Source: Candidatus Obscuribacterales bacterium | GTDB taxonomy: Bacteria; Cyanobacteriota; Vampirovibrionia; Obscuribacterales; Obscuribacteraceae | Direction of reading: 5' to 3' | DNA length: 62,908 nt | NCBI GenBank assembly: GCA_019746975.1 | Contig: JAIERK010000012.1 | Coordinates: forward strand, 1-62,908 | In this document: one piece after another, positions 8,553 through 17,249 of the stretch | Position numbering within the stretch: the first letter of the stretch is position 1 | Layout of the letters: the number at the start of each line of letters is the position of its first letter | Made by a program: the position numbers and the translations under genes | Notes under the pieces: model-generated | The model's input: only the letters and a program-made list of their open reading frames with translations | Database searches by the model: none | What the model was told of the DNA's origin: nothing

Positions 8553-9491
8553 TTATACCCGAGCGCTCTTGCCGCAATCCGGACAGAAGAAGAATGAGGG
8601 GCTGATTTTGCAGCCGCAGTGCGGGCAGTCTCTGAGCCCGATATCTTCGTCTCTTGTCGGATAACGACCTTCGAGAATCTCTTTATATGCTTTGCCGTCA
8701 TGCCAGGCTTTGATCTCTTTGGCGCGATAAACCGGCAGTGGGTGCGTGAGCCAGAGTTCCTGGAACAGCTTATACACCTTATTGAGTGTGCTGTAGTCGA
8801 GATCTTCGTAGCAGTCTGCTTGCTTCAAGAATTCTTGCGGATCCATCTGTTCGTAAATCGACCAGGAGCCGCCTGCTAACTTCATGTGCAGTTTTATACA
8901 TGTGTTGATGTCTTGCGCTACGAGCAATTCTGCGCGGTCGGCTGTGAGCTCCGACTTCCTTGACCAGTCGTAAAGTGCAACCATCAAACCGAGCTCAGCG
9001 ATACCACCACGCACACCGAACAGCATCTGCATGATTTGCAGTAAGAAATAAGCGATTGTCTTGTAGAGCACGTGTCCAGCCTTCACGTGACCCAATTCGT
9101 GCCCCAAGACAGCCATGAGTTCTTCCTCGGTAAGAAGATCGATGAGCCCGGAGTGCAAAACGATGATTGGACGCTCCACACCGAGCGTGAATGCGTTGGG
9201 AATCGGCTGAGTAATGATGAAAAGGTCCGGCTCCGGCATGTCGAGAATGTCGGCAGCTTCTCTGAAGAGCTTGTATACTTTCGGGCACTGCTTCGGCGTG
9301 ACATGCACCGCCCGTCCCATTAGTTGGATTCTGAGAACTCTCTCCGCACCGAGCTCGATTAATTTCGAAAATATCTTATCAAGAAGCGGAATCTTCTTGA
9401 CCGCATCTAGCGCGGCCCGGTCGGCGGGGTGTTCGAAAGCACTGGACGAGATGCGGGGAAATTTCTTCTTTGTTGCTGGGGCGGTGGTCAT
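8553..9491 (-). CDS. M48 family metallopeptidase with C-terminal zinc ribbon
   Basis: A 312-aa zinc protease. The catalytic HELGH motif is at residues 131-135, and the third ligand lies in ELTADRAELL about 50-55 residues further on, as in the HtpX/Ste24 (M48) family. A short ribbon of two CxxC pairs (CPHC...CPDC) ends the protein. One hydrophobic stretch (~142-160) next to HELGH and one around 165-180 could associate with the membrane, but there are fewer helices than in HtpX. ATG 9491 has GAGGAA just upstream. Likely role: turnover of membrane or misfolded proteins. It is convergent with the zinc-ribbon gene. Confidence 0.88.
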   Translation of the reverse strand: MTTAPATKKKFPRISSSAFEHPADRAALDAVKKIPLLDKIFSKLIELGAERVLRIQLMGRAVHVTPKQCPKVYKLFREAADILDMPEPDLFIITQPIPNAFTLGVERPIIVLHSGLIDLLTEEELMAVLGHELGHVKAGHVLYKTIAYFLLQIMQMLFGVRGGIAELGLMVALYDWSRKSELTADRAELLVAQDINTCIKLHMKLAGGSWSIYEQMDPQEFLKQADCYEDLDYSTLNKVYKLFQELWLTHPLPVYRAKEIKAWHDGKAYKEILEGRYPTRDEDIGLRDCPHCGCKISPSFFFCPDCGKSARV

Positions 9492-9562
9492 GGTTCCTCA
9501 CTTTCAAGGCTGGTGCCACGTGATTATGGTGGATGTCTTGTCTCTTTCCTTTCTACCCTAAA

Positions 9563-9583
9563 TAGAGACAACTTTGGTCTCTA
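9563..9583. promoter_or_regulatory. Inverted repeat upstream of the M48 gene
   Basis: TAGAGAC-N7-GTCTCTA, a perfect 7-bp dyad with half-site spacing of one helical turn plus, 72 bases before the protease ATG. The form suits a repressor or activator operator; the protein that would bind is unknown. Confidence 0.4.
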
Positions 9584-9773
9584 AATACAATTATTTTGTT
9601 CTTTTCCATTGTTCGGTTAAATCGACAACTGCGATACGGGACTTTCGGATAAAGAACCTCAGGGTAAATAACGTTCTATCATTTCTGGCGAAAACCTTCC
9701 TGACTGAATGTCGAAACGCCACTTGATAAGGATGCAAGAATTCAGGCGCAGCAGGCATCCATCCGAAAAACTG

Positions 9774-9890
9774 TTGACGCCAGTGTAGTAGTCGAAGCAG
9801 AATCGCAGAAGTAGCCAACCGGTGGTTGGCGAATTAGTTAAGGTTTGAGAGCTGAGTATTTCGTGTCCGAGTACTCAGCTCTCATTTTTT
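9774..9890 (+). ncRNA. Candidate small RNA ending in a strong terminator
   Basis: A TTGACG (-35-like, 9774-9779) and CAGAAT (-10-like, 9798-9803) pair is followed by a compact hairpin GCCAACC-GGT-GGTTGGC (9814-9830). A second 12-bp stem GAGAGCTGAGTA / TACTCAGCTCTC (9847-9883) follows, then A and six T. No plus-strand protein gene ends here, so the terminator needs another transcript to serve; an ~80-base structured RNA fits. The -10 is weak and there is no family match that I recognise. Confidence 0.4.
9847..9890 (+). terminator. Intrinsic terminator
   Basis: Perfect 12-bp stem with a 13-base loop, then ATTTTTT. It is the 3' end of the candidate small RNA. Read on the minus strand it lacks a T-run. 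Confidence 0.8.
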
Positions 9891-10094
9891 GAGACCAAGT
9901 TTCATAGAAAACCACTTTTCGGAGATAGGGAATCTGATGAAGCGATCCAACACCCAATATCGAGTGAAAGCCATTAATACTCCAGACAGCGCTATATAGA
10001 GCTCAACCACCAGCTCGCAAGGAGTGGTGGGGATTCTCGCAAGAGAGGTGCTGTTATGCTGAACTGTAATATGTGTCGCGAGCTTCGAAAACAA
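9882..10094 (-). CDS. Possible short membrane-type ORF, doubtful
   Basis: A 70-aa frame ending in ...FRYW/FSMKLGLKK-like sequence with one hydrophobic stretch (VELYIALSGVLMAF). Its 5' end overlaps the start of the secreted-protein remnant on the other strand, and its stop lies inside the terminator hairpin. No Shine-Dalgarno was seen. It may be a remnant of a larger gene or chance. Confidence 0.2.
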   Translation of the reverse strand: MFSKLATHITVQHNSTSLARIPTTPCELVVELYIALSGVLMAFTRYWVLDRFIRFPISEKWFSMKLGLKK

Positions 10095-10340
10095 CGAAGT
10101 TGATGCTGGCAGGAAGCGCGTTACTCTTAGCGGGCGCGATGTCTAGCCTGGTGCTGGCCTCGCCGGCTCAATCTCGTCAAACAGAAACTCTGAAGCGATC
10201 GTCCACGGTACAAACGGTGATCGATGCTACTAGTAGTGGTGGCGATTCAGCAGTGAACAGGCACCTTCCGATGTATCAACCAGCCCATCACTGCTCCTGT
10301 CAAATCCACTAATCCTGTGTCTAACGACAGTGCGAATTAG
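10073..10340 (+). pseudogene. Small secreted protein, frame-disrupted
   Basis: From GTG 10073 the frame encodes a clear signal peptide (KLMLAGSALLLAGAMSSLVLA, cut after ~VLA) and then about 30 polar residues (…TVIDATSSGGDS). The open frame ends at 10312 with an atypical His/Cys-rich tail. The other two frames are more protein-like over the same bases: SEQAPSDVSTSP in one and ITAPVKSTNPVSNDSAN in the next, with a stop at 10338-10340. The most economical reading is one ~85-aa secreted protein broken by two indels, or by sequencing errors. Confidence 0.45.
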
Positions 10341-10347
10341 TCGACGT

Positions 10348-12360
10348 TCACATCGTGACGATTTCAAGCCCGCGACCTGCCACCAGAGCGATCTTGCTGT
10401 TGACCGCGACCGCTGAAGCAGCCTCTAACACGGAGAAGGTTGCCTTCACCGATGGTGCCGCAGAATTAGAGATGTCCACGATCGAAACTAAATCTTTTCC
10501 GGATGGATCTTGTCCTACTGCCACTGCTCGCGTTGCGGTTGCCGACAGTGCTGTGCCGTTGTGCGGCAGGTCGACAGTCCCTTCAAGGTGGAGCTCTTTG
10601 TCTTTTTTGGATAGAACCAGCAAGAAGCCCTTAGAGTTTTGATCAACCGCAGTAGCTAAAACACTCTTGTCGGTCATGCACGCATCGCGAATAGCAAGAT
10701 TTTCGAATTGGTGCCGGCCTAGCTCCTTGACCTGTCCTTCGATGGAAAACAAAGCTACTTCATGAATGTCGGCACCCAAGAAAATTCCTCCGATCGATTC
10801 GACGTTCGGAAAATTGCCGGGAAGATCGAAGCTCTTGGCCGCTTCTAAATTGTCGGAAAACACCTTGAAGGGATAGACTCGAGTCAATTTGCCCATCGGA
10901 TCTGCGACGTAGACCTTGTGTTGGGATTTGTCGAAGGTCAAACTCTTGCCCGAGACTTTTTGAGAGGTCAAGACTCTGTCAAGCTGAGCCATTTTCCTGA
11001 TCGTAATGGCATCTTTCTCCAGGCAGAGGATGTAACTTCCGGCGCCGACCATTGCTTTTACAGATGCAGTCAAAGGAGCTGTGCCGATCAATTGAGGAAG
11101 CTCGGGATTGGCGATGTCATAGAGCATCAACTCTGCTCCGACCAGGACAACCTGATTGCCCCATGATGCAATTCCAGACGCCGCCAAACGAGGTATTTTG
11201 TAGCTGTATGCTTGAGACCATTGTGTTCCGCCGAAGGTGAGCACCTGCACGCCGGACCAGCCGGTTGCTACGTACATCTCTTTGCCGTTGACGACCATGC
11301 TGGCTCGTTCAATCGATGCCGACTTAGCGACCGGAATCTCGACTGTTTGCGTCTTATCTAGATTGTTGAGCTTGTCTACAGTCAGTGAATTGAGCATCAG
11401 TTTGCCGCTTGTGCTCTTGGTCAACACGAGATATTGACCCTTTTGAGACGTGGTAGATAGGATCTGCTCCATACCATCCAGTTCTACCGTTGACACTGCA
11501 TGTGGTGCGGGTTTGAGTGCTATGGTCGAAGCTTGCAGTTGCCGTCCTGACTGATCCGCTTGTCCAGCCAGAATGAGAGTGTCTCCCTGGCGATTGAGTC
11601 TGGAATAAACACCTTTGATCTCTAGCGAATTGGTCAGCTGTGGTGAGATAAACGCAGATAGGTTGTAGAAATCTACTTTCGTGTTGAGACCATTGTCCTG
11701 GACTACAATAAGCTCCCTCTTCTGGAAATCGAGTGCCACCACAGGCAGTTTTGTCGCCACACTTGAAATGAAGGTAGCGTCTTTCTGTCCCTTTTTTCCT
11801 GGCGGTGTATAGATGTTGACTATAAATTCGCCGCTTCGCGCTTTGCCGGACACGAAAATCGCATCTTTGTCGGCCAGCATCAAATCGGCTTCGTCGAATT
11901 GGCTGAGGTGCGTCTGTGATTGAACTGCCGGTAGATTAGGAAGTTTCAAATCGATTGCGACGAGATAATACTTTGACTCGGGACCTTCTGCGGGATCTTT
12001 GACCAGGGCGAAGGCCTGTTGAAGTTTAGCTACCTTCAAAGAAAGAACGCGCTTCCCAATGCCTGCCAACTCCGAGATAACCTTCGGTGCGGCTTTCGGG
12101 GTTCCAGCCTTACGCAGGTCGACCACCGAAAAACGACCAAACTGGTCGCTGAAGCAGAGATAGCCCTTCTTGTCGATGTCAACGAAATCAGGAATGATTG
12201 CGGGTGGCCATGCCTGTTTTGACAAGCTATGTGGGCCGCTGACGACCACCTGTTGTTTCTGCTTTTTGCCGAGCTTAGCCCAGGCGGGCAAGCACTCGTT
12301 TAACTCAAAAAAGACCAGGCTTCCGAACGCCCGAACGAGGAAACTTCTTCTAGAAAGCAT
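10348..12360 (-). CDS. Tat-exported beta-propeller (LVIVD-like repeat) protein
   Basis: A 670-aa protein beginning MLSRRSFLVRAFGSLVF, a twin-arginine signal (SRRSFLV), so folded export is likely. The mature part is a series of ~45-residue beta repeats such as VNGKEMYVATGWSGVQVLTF, YDIANPELPQLIGTAPL and VSIVDISNSAAPSVKATF, matching LVIVD/propeller repeats. No catalytic motif is seen; such propellers usually act in binding or as cell-surface components. ATG at 12360 directly precedes the Tat motif. It lies downstream of yggT on the same strand, 32 bases apart, and may be co-transcribed. Confidence 0.8.
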   Translation of the reverse strand: MLSRRSFLVRAFGSLVFFELNECLPAWAKLGKKQKQQVVVSGPHSLSKQAWPPAIIPDFVDIDKKGYLCFSDQFGRFSVVDLRKAGTPKAAPKVISELAGIGKRVLSLKVAKLQQAFALVKDPAEGPESKYYLVAIDLKLPNLPAVQSQTHLSQFDEADLMLADKDAIFVSGKARSGEFIVNIYTPPGKKGQKDATFISSVATKLPVVALDFQKRELIVVQDNGLNTKVDFYNLSAFISPQLTNSLEIKGVYSRLNRQGDTLILAGQADQSGRQLQASTIALKPAPHAVSTVELDGMEQILSTTSQKGQYLVLTKSTSGKLMLNSLTVDKLNNLDKTQTVEIPVAKSASIERASMVVNGKEMYVATGWSGVQVLTFGGTQWSQAYSYKIPRLAASGIASWGNQVVLVGAELMLYDIANPELPQLIGTAPLTASVKAMVGAGSYILCLEKDAITIRKMAQLDRVLTSQKVSGKSLTFDKSQHKVYVADPMGKLTRVYPFKVFSDNLEAAKSFDLPGNFPNVESIGGIFLGADIHEVALFSIEGQVKELGRHQFENLAIRDACMTDKSVLATAVDQNSKGFLLVLSKKDKELHLEGTVDLPHNGTALSATATRAVAVGQDPSGKDLVSIVDISNSAAPSVKATFSVLEAASAVAVNSKIALVAGRGLEIVTM

Positions 12361-12392
12361 ATATGCGATTGTAGATGTCCATTAAAAAGTGC

Positions 12393-12650
12393 TTAGAGCA
12401 TGGGTAGCAGCAATGCAGCAAGTCCATTCAAACACAGTATAGCCACGATTGGTGATATATCAATATTGCCAATTGGAGGAATTATTTTTCTAAAGGGCGC
12501 GATCACCGGTCTGACAATCTTATCGAGCGTCTTAAAAGGTTGGTCATACCAGTTGATGTTAGGAAACCAGCTTAATAGGCACCAGATGATCAAACAAAAC
12601 TGGAAAAGTTTTAAAACGCTAGCGACGATCTGTGCAAGAGGGCTTTCCAT
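12393..12650 (-). CDS. YggT family membrane protein
   Basis: An 85-aa protein with two hydrophobic segments flanking the family hallmark region (LLSWFPNINWYDQPFKTLDKIVRPVIAPFRKIIPP). YggT proteins are linked to osmotic or salt tolerance and, in cyanobacteria and plastids, to envelope and division functions. GGAAG sits eight bases before ATG 12650, and the upstream gap to divergent thiL is 69 bases. Confidence 0.9.
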   Translation of the reverse strand: MESPLAQIVASVLKLFQFCLIIWCLLSWFPNINWYDQPFKTLDKIVRPVIAPFRKIIPPIGNIDISPIVAILCLNGLAALLLPML

Positions 12651-12719
12651 TTTGGTTACTTCCTTCTTTTATATAGACACCCCTATGGGCTGATTGTAGC
12701 ATTTTATCTGTTTGCAACC

Positions 12720-13751
12720 ATGAGAGAAACCGGATTAACCATGAATTTCAAGACCAGCTCCCAGACTCGCGAACACCGCCTGATTGAGAACATTGTCGAG
12801 TGGACCGGCAGTCGCTTGATTGGGGACGATTGCGCTATCCTGCCGCAGGGTCGCCTGGTCAGCGTCGACAGTCTGATTGAGTCGACTCATTTCAACTTGT
12901 CCACGACGGACTTGTCGGACCTTGGCTGGAAATCGGTCGCCGTCAACCTAAGCGACATCGCTGCGATGGCTGGGCGCCCAAGGCAAATTCTCATAAGCGT
13001 CGGATTTAATCCTTCGATGTCGGATGCAGATCTTAAGAAATTGTTTTGCGGAATGGCGGAGTGTGCGCGCACTTATCGAGTGCAGGTCGCAGGAGGAGAT
13101 CTGGTGAAGTCTCCATTTTTAGCAATCACGATTACCGTGATTGGAGACGGACATGAGCACGGCATTCTGCGGCGCTCTGGTGCAAGACCCGGAGACATAG
13201 TCGTTGTCACTGGAGATTTTGGCGCGAGTCGCGCTGGGCTCTTCCTGTTGGAAGAAGGGTGCAAAACCCGAGTCGATCAACCTGTTTCGATAGACAGAAA
13301 AAACTTTGGTTATTGTATAAATCGCCATCTGAAGCCTATGCCGCGATTGTGCGAGTCATGGGCCCTCAATCGCAGCGCCTTCGGAAGGGGAGCGCTAATG
13401 GATGCAAGTGATGGACTGGCGGATGCGCTCTTTCAGATCTCTCGAGCGTCGGGCTGGGGCATGCAAATTGATTTGAAAAAGGTTCCAGTTCATCAAGAAA
13501 CAGTTGCAGTAGCGAAAAAAGCTGCTTGTGATCCATTAGACTGGATGCTCTACGGAGGCGAAGATTACGAGCTGGTCGGCTGTATTTCATCTTCAGCCTG
13601 GAGTAGATTGAACGAACTTTCCGGTGAATCTAATCCCTTTACCGAGATTGGGCGAGTTCAAGAAAATCGCGAGATGCAGTTGTTGCTTGGGCAAGACCCA
13701 GGACCGGCGCTAGATCTCGAAAAAAGCTACCAGCACACCCGCGTCCCATAA
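12720..13751 (+). CDS. thiL: Thiamine-monophosphate kinase
   Basis: A 343-aa enzyme that phosphorylates thiamine monophosphate to the cofactor thiamine pyrophosphate. Signature blocks are present: GDDCAI near residue 37, SVDSLIESTHF, GWKSVAVNLSDIAAMAG, the GGD segment (~125) and MLYGGEDYELV near the C-terminus. Length is normal. ATG 12720 is used; ATG 12741 (MNFKTSSQ) is a close alternative. It is followed 11 bases later by folD, so the two probably share a transcript. Confidence 0.95.
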   Translation: MRETGLTMNFKTSSQTREHRLIENIVEWTGSRLIGDDCAILPQGRLVSVDSLIESTHFNLSTTDLSDLGWKSVAVNLSDIAAMAGRPRQILISVGFNPSMSDADLKKLFCGMAECARTYRVQVAGGDLVKSPFLAITITVIGDGHEHGILRRSGARPGDIVVVTGDFGASRAGLFLLEEGCKTRVDQPVSIDRKNFGYCINRHLKPMPRLCESWALNRSAFGRGALMDASDGLADALFQISRASGWGMQIDLKKVPVHQETVAVAKKAACDPLDWMLYGGEDYELVGCISSSAWSRLNELSGESNPFTEIGRVQENREMQLLLGQDPGPALDLEKSYQHTRVP

Positions 13752-13762
13752 AGGAATTAACC

Positions 13763-14650
13763 GTGCCAGAAACGACAACTGCTGAGATTCTAGATGGAAA
13801 GGCTTGTGCCGCTGAAACACGAAATGCTTTGAAAGATAAAGTAGCGAAACATACCGGTGCTGGAAAGCGAAAGCCGGGACTGGCTGTCATTCTTGTCGGT
13901 GATAATCCGGCGAGCGAACTCTACGTCAAAAACAAAATCAACGCCTGCAAAAATGTCGGTATTGAGAGTTTTCTGCACAAGTTCCCCGAGAATGCCAAAC
14001 AAGAAGAGGTTATGGCCTGTGTCAAGCAGCTCAATGAGTCTGACACCGTAGATGGTATCTTGGTTCAGTTGCCGTTGCCATCGCACCTGGATGAGGCGGT
14101 CGTCCTGGATGAAATTCAGCCTGAGAAAGACGCTGATGGTCTACATCCCTACAATATGGGCAATCTGCTCGCAGGCAAACCTGGTCTGCGACCGTGCACT
14201 CCCGCTGGTGTCATGACCTTGCTCGGCAAGTATGGCGTGGCGCTCGAAGGTGTCAAGGCAACAGTGATTGGTCGCTCTAATCTGGTCGGCAAACCAGTCG
14301 CGCTGATGCTCATGCAGAAAAATGCTACCGTGACGATCTGCCACAGTAAGACTAAGAATCTCAAGGAGATCGTGTCAGAGACCGACGTGCTAATCGTGGC
14401 AATCGGCAGGTCGCGCTTTATTCCAGGCAATTGGATCAAGCCTGGTGCGGTAGTTGTCGACGTTGGAATTCATTACGAAAAGGGTGAGGGCGACAAATCG
14501 GTTATCACTGGCGACGTCGATTATGCCGGCGCTGTCAATATCGCTCGCTTGATCACACCGGTACCTGGTGGAGTTGGACCGATGACGGTCGCCCAGCTAC
14601 TTGCCAACACAGTCTACTCCTACGAGAAAAAATTGGGTCTCTCCTCGTAA
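13763..14650 (+). CDS. folD: Bifunctional methylenetetrahydrofolate dehydrogenase/cyclohydrolase
   Basis: A 295-aa cytoplasmic enzyme of one-carbon metabolism that interconverts 5,10-methylene-, methenyl- and 10-formyl-tetrahydrofolate. The family blocks are clear: YVKNKINACKNVGI with the catalytic Lys, GILVQLPLPSHLD, DADGLHPYNMG, the NADP loop VIGRSNLVGKP, and ITPVPGGVGPMTVAQLL near the end. The start is GTG 13763, with AAGGA eight bases ahead. It lies immediately after thiL. Confidence 0.97.
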   Translation: MPETTTAEILDGKACAAETRNALKDKVAKHTGAGKRKPGLAVILVGDNPASELYVKNKINACKNVGIESFLHKFPENAKQEEVMACVKQLNESDTVDGILVQLPLPSHLDEAVVLDEIQPEKDADGLHPYNMGNLLAGKPGLRPCTPAGVMTLLGKYGVALEGVKATVIGRSNLVGKPVALMLMQKNATVTICHSKTKNLKEIVSETDVLIVAIGRSRFIPGNWIKPGAVVVDVGIHYEKGEGDKSVITGDVDYAGAVNIARLITPVPGGVGPMTVAQLLANTVYSYEKKLGLSS

Positions 14651-14690
14651 AATAGATGTAGTTGACTGAACTTGTGAGGGTGGAAGCAGT

Positions 14691-15296
14691 ATGGCGATGG
14701 AAGGTTCTAAGCCCCTGCCACTCTGGTCTCGGTGTTTAATAACGATTGTCAGCCTGGCAATCTGCGCTTCGCTCGCCGGAATAGTGGGGCTAACTCACGC
14801 TTTCAAGAAGACATTCGAGAATGCCCAGGACCCGACCTCGATAGCCTTGATAACGCAATCGTTCGTCAGGCTTCCGATGCCACTTCCCGCCGGCTATCAG
14901 TTCTTGTTTGGTGTCGACCTTTTCGGCACATTCAAGGTTGTTTCTATCGAGTGTAAGAAGGGCAAGCGCCAACAGATTCTCTTTATCTCGTGTCCTACGG
15001 CGGAAAGCATGGACGCGCAGCAAGTCTTGACCCAGATGTATGAGCGCGGAGTGTTCGACAGCTATGGGCAGGCCCAATTCACGGACGTCCTGGAAGAGGG
15101 CGGTTGGACTATCCAGGGACAGCATGTACCGTATCGAGTCGGCAAGCTGGAAGGACAGCAGGGCACCGGTCTCATCGCGTGTGCAGTCAATCCACTTATT
15201 TCTCGAGCCGTGATTCTCTACGATGTGCAGCGAGGCAGCGATAAGTTCGATATGAATGGTTGTCGCGATCTTCTTCAGCAAATTGAATCGTTTTAG
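14691..15296 (+). CDS. Membrane-anchored protein of unknown function
   Basis: A 201-aa protein with one N-terminal transmembrane segment (~14-36) and an outward domain with no recognised family. It has mixed alpha/beta composition and no catalytic motif or Cys pattern beyond four scattered Cys. GAGGGTGG lies about 14 bases and GGAAG about 6 bases before ATG 14691; ATG 14697 is an alternative. It is 40 bases after folD and may be read from the same transcript. Confidence 0.75.
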   Translation: MAMEGSKPLPLWSRCLITIVSLAICASLAGIVGLTHAFKKTFENAQDPTSIALITQSFVRLPMPLPAGYQFLFGVDLFGTFKVVSIECKKGKRQQILFISCPTAESMDAQQVLTQMYERGVFDSYGQAQFTDVLEEGGWTIQGQHVPYRVGKLEGQQGTGLIACAVNPLISRAVILYDVQRGSDKFDMNGCRDLLQQIESF

Positions 15297-15498
15297 ATAC
15301 GTCTTAGAGACATGTCGTCAACTTCGGATACCTGAAATACTGGCGGATCGGGGACAGCGCTTAAGTTTGCGGTTGTCAGTTGCGAATTTGTAATTCCCCT
15401 TAATAGGCTCTAGAAAGCCGCCCAGTTAGCCCTATACTGTGTTCAATACGGTCCGAGCCGTCAAGAGGCTCAAGATTTTCGCAAGCTAGGAGACAAGT

Positions 15499-15711
15499 AT
15501 GAGCGCACATAGCGACACGAGCCAGAAGTGGTTGATTTTCTTCTTCGTGTGCTTTGGCATGTCGGTCTTCGGAATCGGAATATGGGCGTGCTTTTGCTAC
15601 AACGTGGCAGAGGCGCAAAAACCACCCGGTGGCGCCGGTGGCGGACACGGCATGATCACTCCGATGGATCAGGAGCACCTCCGCAGCGTACCGCAGTGGC
15701 GGATCGGCTAA
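15499..15711 (+). CDS. Small single-pass membrane protein
   Basis: A 70-aa protein. A strong Shine-Dalgarno (TAGGAG) sits eight bases before ATG 15499. One transmembrane helix (~11-34) is followed by a short Gly/Pro-rich tail (PPGGAGGGHG). Function not recognised. The preceding 200-base gap holds a TATACT at 15432 that could be a -10 element. Confidence 0.7.
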   Translation: MSAHSDTSQKWLIFFFVCFGMSVFGIGIWACFCYNVAEAQKPPGGAGGGHGMITPMDQEHLRSVPQWRIG

Positions 15712-15740
15712 GAGAAGCCTGCCAATTCAACTTGAAATAG

Positions 15741-15863
15741 TTATCGCGTGCCACCTTCGGCTGCATCGAGAAGCTCGGCTGTAGCTGGTTGCAGCAGCGC
15801 TCCGAAGGTTTCGCACCAATCGGAGATCGTATTGTTCGCCAGTGCAGCTTTCATCGATGTCAT
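15741..15863 (-). CDS. Candidate 40-aa small protein
   Basis: Open frame MTSMKAALANNTISDWCETF... ending EGGTR, with a textbook AGGGAG (15875-15870) six bases before ATG 15863. Codon composition resembles the neighbouring genes. An in-frame upstream ATG pair would give ~50 aa. No family recognised and there is no hydrophobic segment. It lies antisense in a 530-base gap and would be transcribed out of the palindromic-repeat region. Confidence 0.45.
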   Translation of the reverse strand: MTSMKAALANNTISDWCETFGALLQPATAELLDAAEGGTR

Positions 15864-15908
15864 TCGGAGCTCCCTTTCGGACGCAGGCATCATCAAAGCG
15901 TTATAAAC

Positions 15909-16013
15909 CGCGATCCTTCACTGGGACCGCCGGCGTCTGCCGGCACAGAGCATTTTCGGACACAGTCAGGTCGGAGTTTCGCGATCCTTCACTGGGACCC
16001 CGGCGCAGAACTG
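15909..16013. repeat. Dispersed CCGGCG-type palindromic repeat, copies 2 and 3
   Basis: Two direct copies of CGCGATCCTTCACTGGGACC start near 15909 and 15980. The first continues GCCGGCGTCTGCCGGCACAG, an imperfect palindrome; the second continues CCCGGCGCAGAACTGCCCGC. The rest of the gap to 16241 has a hairpin GACTGCC/GGCAGTC (16159-16185) in the leader of the SPFH gene. Confidence 0.7.
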
Positions 16014-16241
16014 CCCGCGGAAACTGTTCGCAGAAAGCGTATGGATGACGATATGGCGATGGATAAGGTTGCCGATTGATTGTCGCTAGACAGAATTGTT
16101 GCGCTTGTGCTATGTTGAAGATAGCGTAAAAGAGACGTTTAATAAAACCAGATCAATCGACTGCCTGGAATTTGTTCGGGCAGTCCGGGCGGCCGCTTAA
16201 CTCGGAAATCGCCGCATTCGTAAGACAGGAGGATGTTAATC

Positions 16242-17198
16242 ATGTTCATAGGATTTAAGAAGGCAGCGCCAACGATGTTTGTGATGCACTACGACAATGG
16301 AGTGTTGAAGCGTAAAGGCGCTGGGTTATCGTTTTGGTATTTCAAGCCGACGACTTCCATTGTCGAAGTGCCTTTGTCCAGTTCGGATGTGCCGTTTGCA
16401 TTTTCTGAAACGACTGTGGACTTTCAGGAAGTGACGGTGCAGGGACAGTTGACGTATCGAATTGCAGATCCGGAGCGTTTATCGCAACTGCTCGATTTCA
16501 CGGTCGCTAACGGAGGAAGTTTCACCAGCGAAGATCCTGATCTTCTGGATGTTCGATTGGTCAACACCACGCAAACGGCGGCGCGCTCAGTGATCCGTGG
16601 GATGACACTACCGGAAGTTCTAATCTCGAGCGATTTAATTGTAGGCGACATTCTCCAGCAAGTTAGACAAGCTGATTCGATTACGATGTTGGGTATCGAG
16701 GTTTTGGGTTTGACTATCGCCCATGTCAGACCCACTCCCGAAATGTCCAGAGCGCTCGAAGCTGAGGCGCGCGAATCTATTCAGAGAAAATCGGATCAGG
16801 CAATCTATCTCAGGCGTAACGCCGCAGTCGAGGAGGAGCGTCGAATCAAGGAAAGCGAGCTCAATACGGAAATCGCTGTCGAAGAGAAGCGCAGGCAGAT
16901 TGCCGAGACCAAGATGGCTGCCGAGATTGCCGTAGAGGAGCAACGAACCCTGTTAATCGACAGGCGAGTGGAGAACGATCGGAAAAATTCTGATAGCCGC
17001 GCATATGACATTGAGAAGACTCTGGCGCCATTTAAAGAAACTGATTGGAAGACGCTCATGGCGATAGCTGCTAAAGAGGCAGACCCGAGATTTGCGATGT
17101 CTCTCGCTTTTCAGGAGCTTGCAGAAAATGCAGGCAAGATTGGCCAGCTCACTCTGACTCCGGATTTGCTATCGGCTCTCATGAGGAATGACAAATAA
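16242..17198 (+). CDS. SPFH/Band 7 domain protein
   Basis: About 318 aa. Residues ~5-190 show the SPFH/Band 7 pattern (VEVPLSSSDVPFAFSETTVDFQEVTVQGQLTYRI..., VRQADSITMLGIEVLGLTIAHVRPTPEM). A long charged coiled coil follows (~170-260), rich in EEERRIKESE/EEKRRQIAETK heptads. There is no transmembrane helix, unlike most Band 7 proteins, so it may oligomerise at the membrane surface or in the cytoplasm. ATG 16242 is chosen because AGGAGG ends at 16232, too close to the earlier ATG 16233. The next gene, a NAD-kinase-like protein, starts 51 bases on and is probably a functional partner. Confidence 0.85.
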   Translation: MFIGFKKAAPTMFVMHYDNGVLKRKGAGLSFWYFKPTTSIVEVPLSSSDVPFAFSETTVDFQEVTVQGQLTYRIADPERLSQLLDFTVANGGSFTSEDPDLLDVRLVNTTQTAARSVIRGMTLPEVLISSDLIVGDILQQVRQADSITMLGIEVLGLTIAHVRPTPEMSRALEAEARESIQRKSDQAIYLRRNAAVEEERRIKESELNTEIAVEEKRRQIAETKMAAEIAVEEQRTLLIDRRVENDRKNSDSRAYDIEKTLAPFKETDWKTLMAIAAKEADPRFAMSLAFQELAENAGKIGQLTLTPDLLSALMRNDK

Positions 17199-17249
17199 CA
17201 GGGAGCGGGACTGCGAGTGGTTGTTCAGTCTAGAGCAGGAGAAAAAACA

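Noticed and set aside
9591..9818. 75-aa minus-strand ORF
   Set aside because: No ribosome site, and it overlaps the candidate small RNA; composition is not coding-like.
15789..16079. 96-aa plus-strand ORF
   Set aside because: Runs through the palindromic repeats and opposite the better-supported 40-aa ORF; no Shine-Dalgarno.
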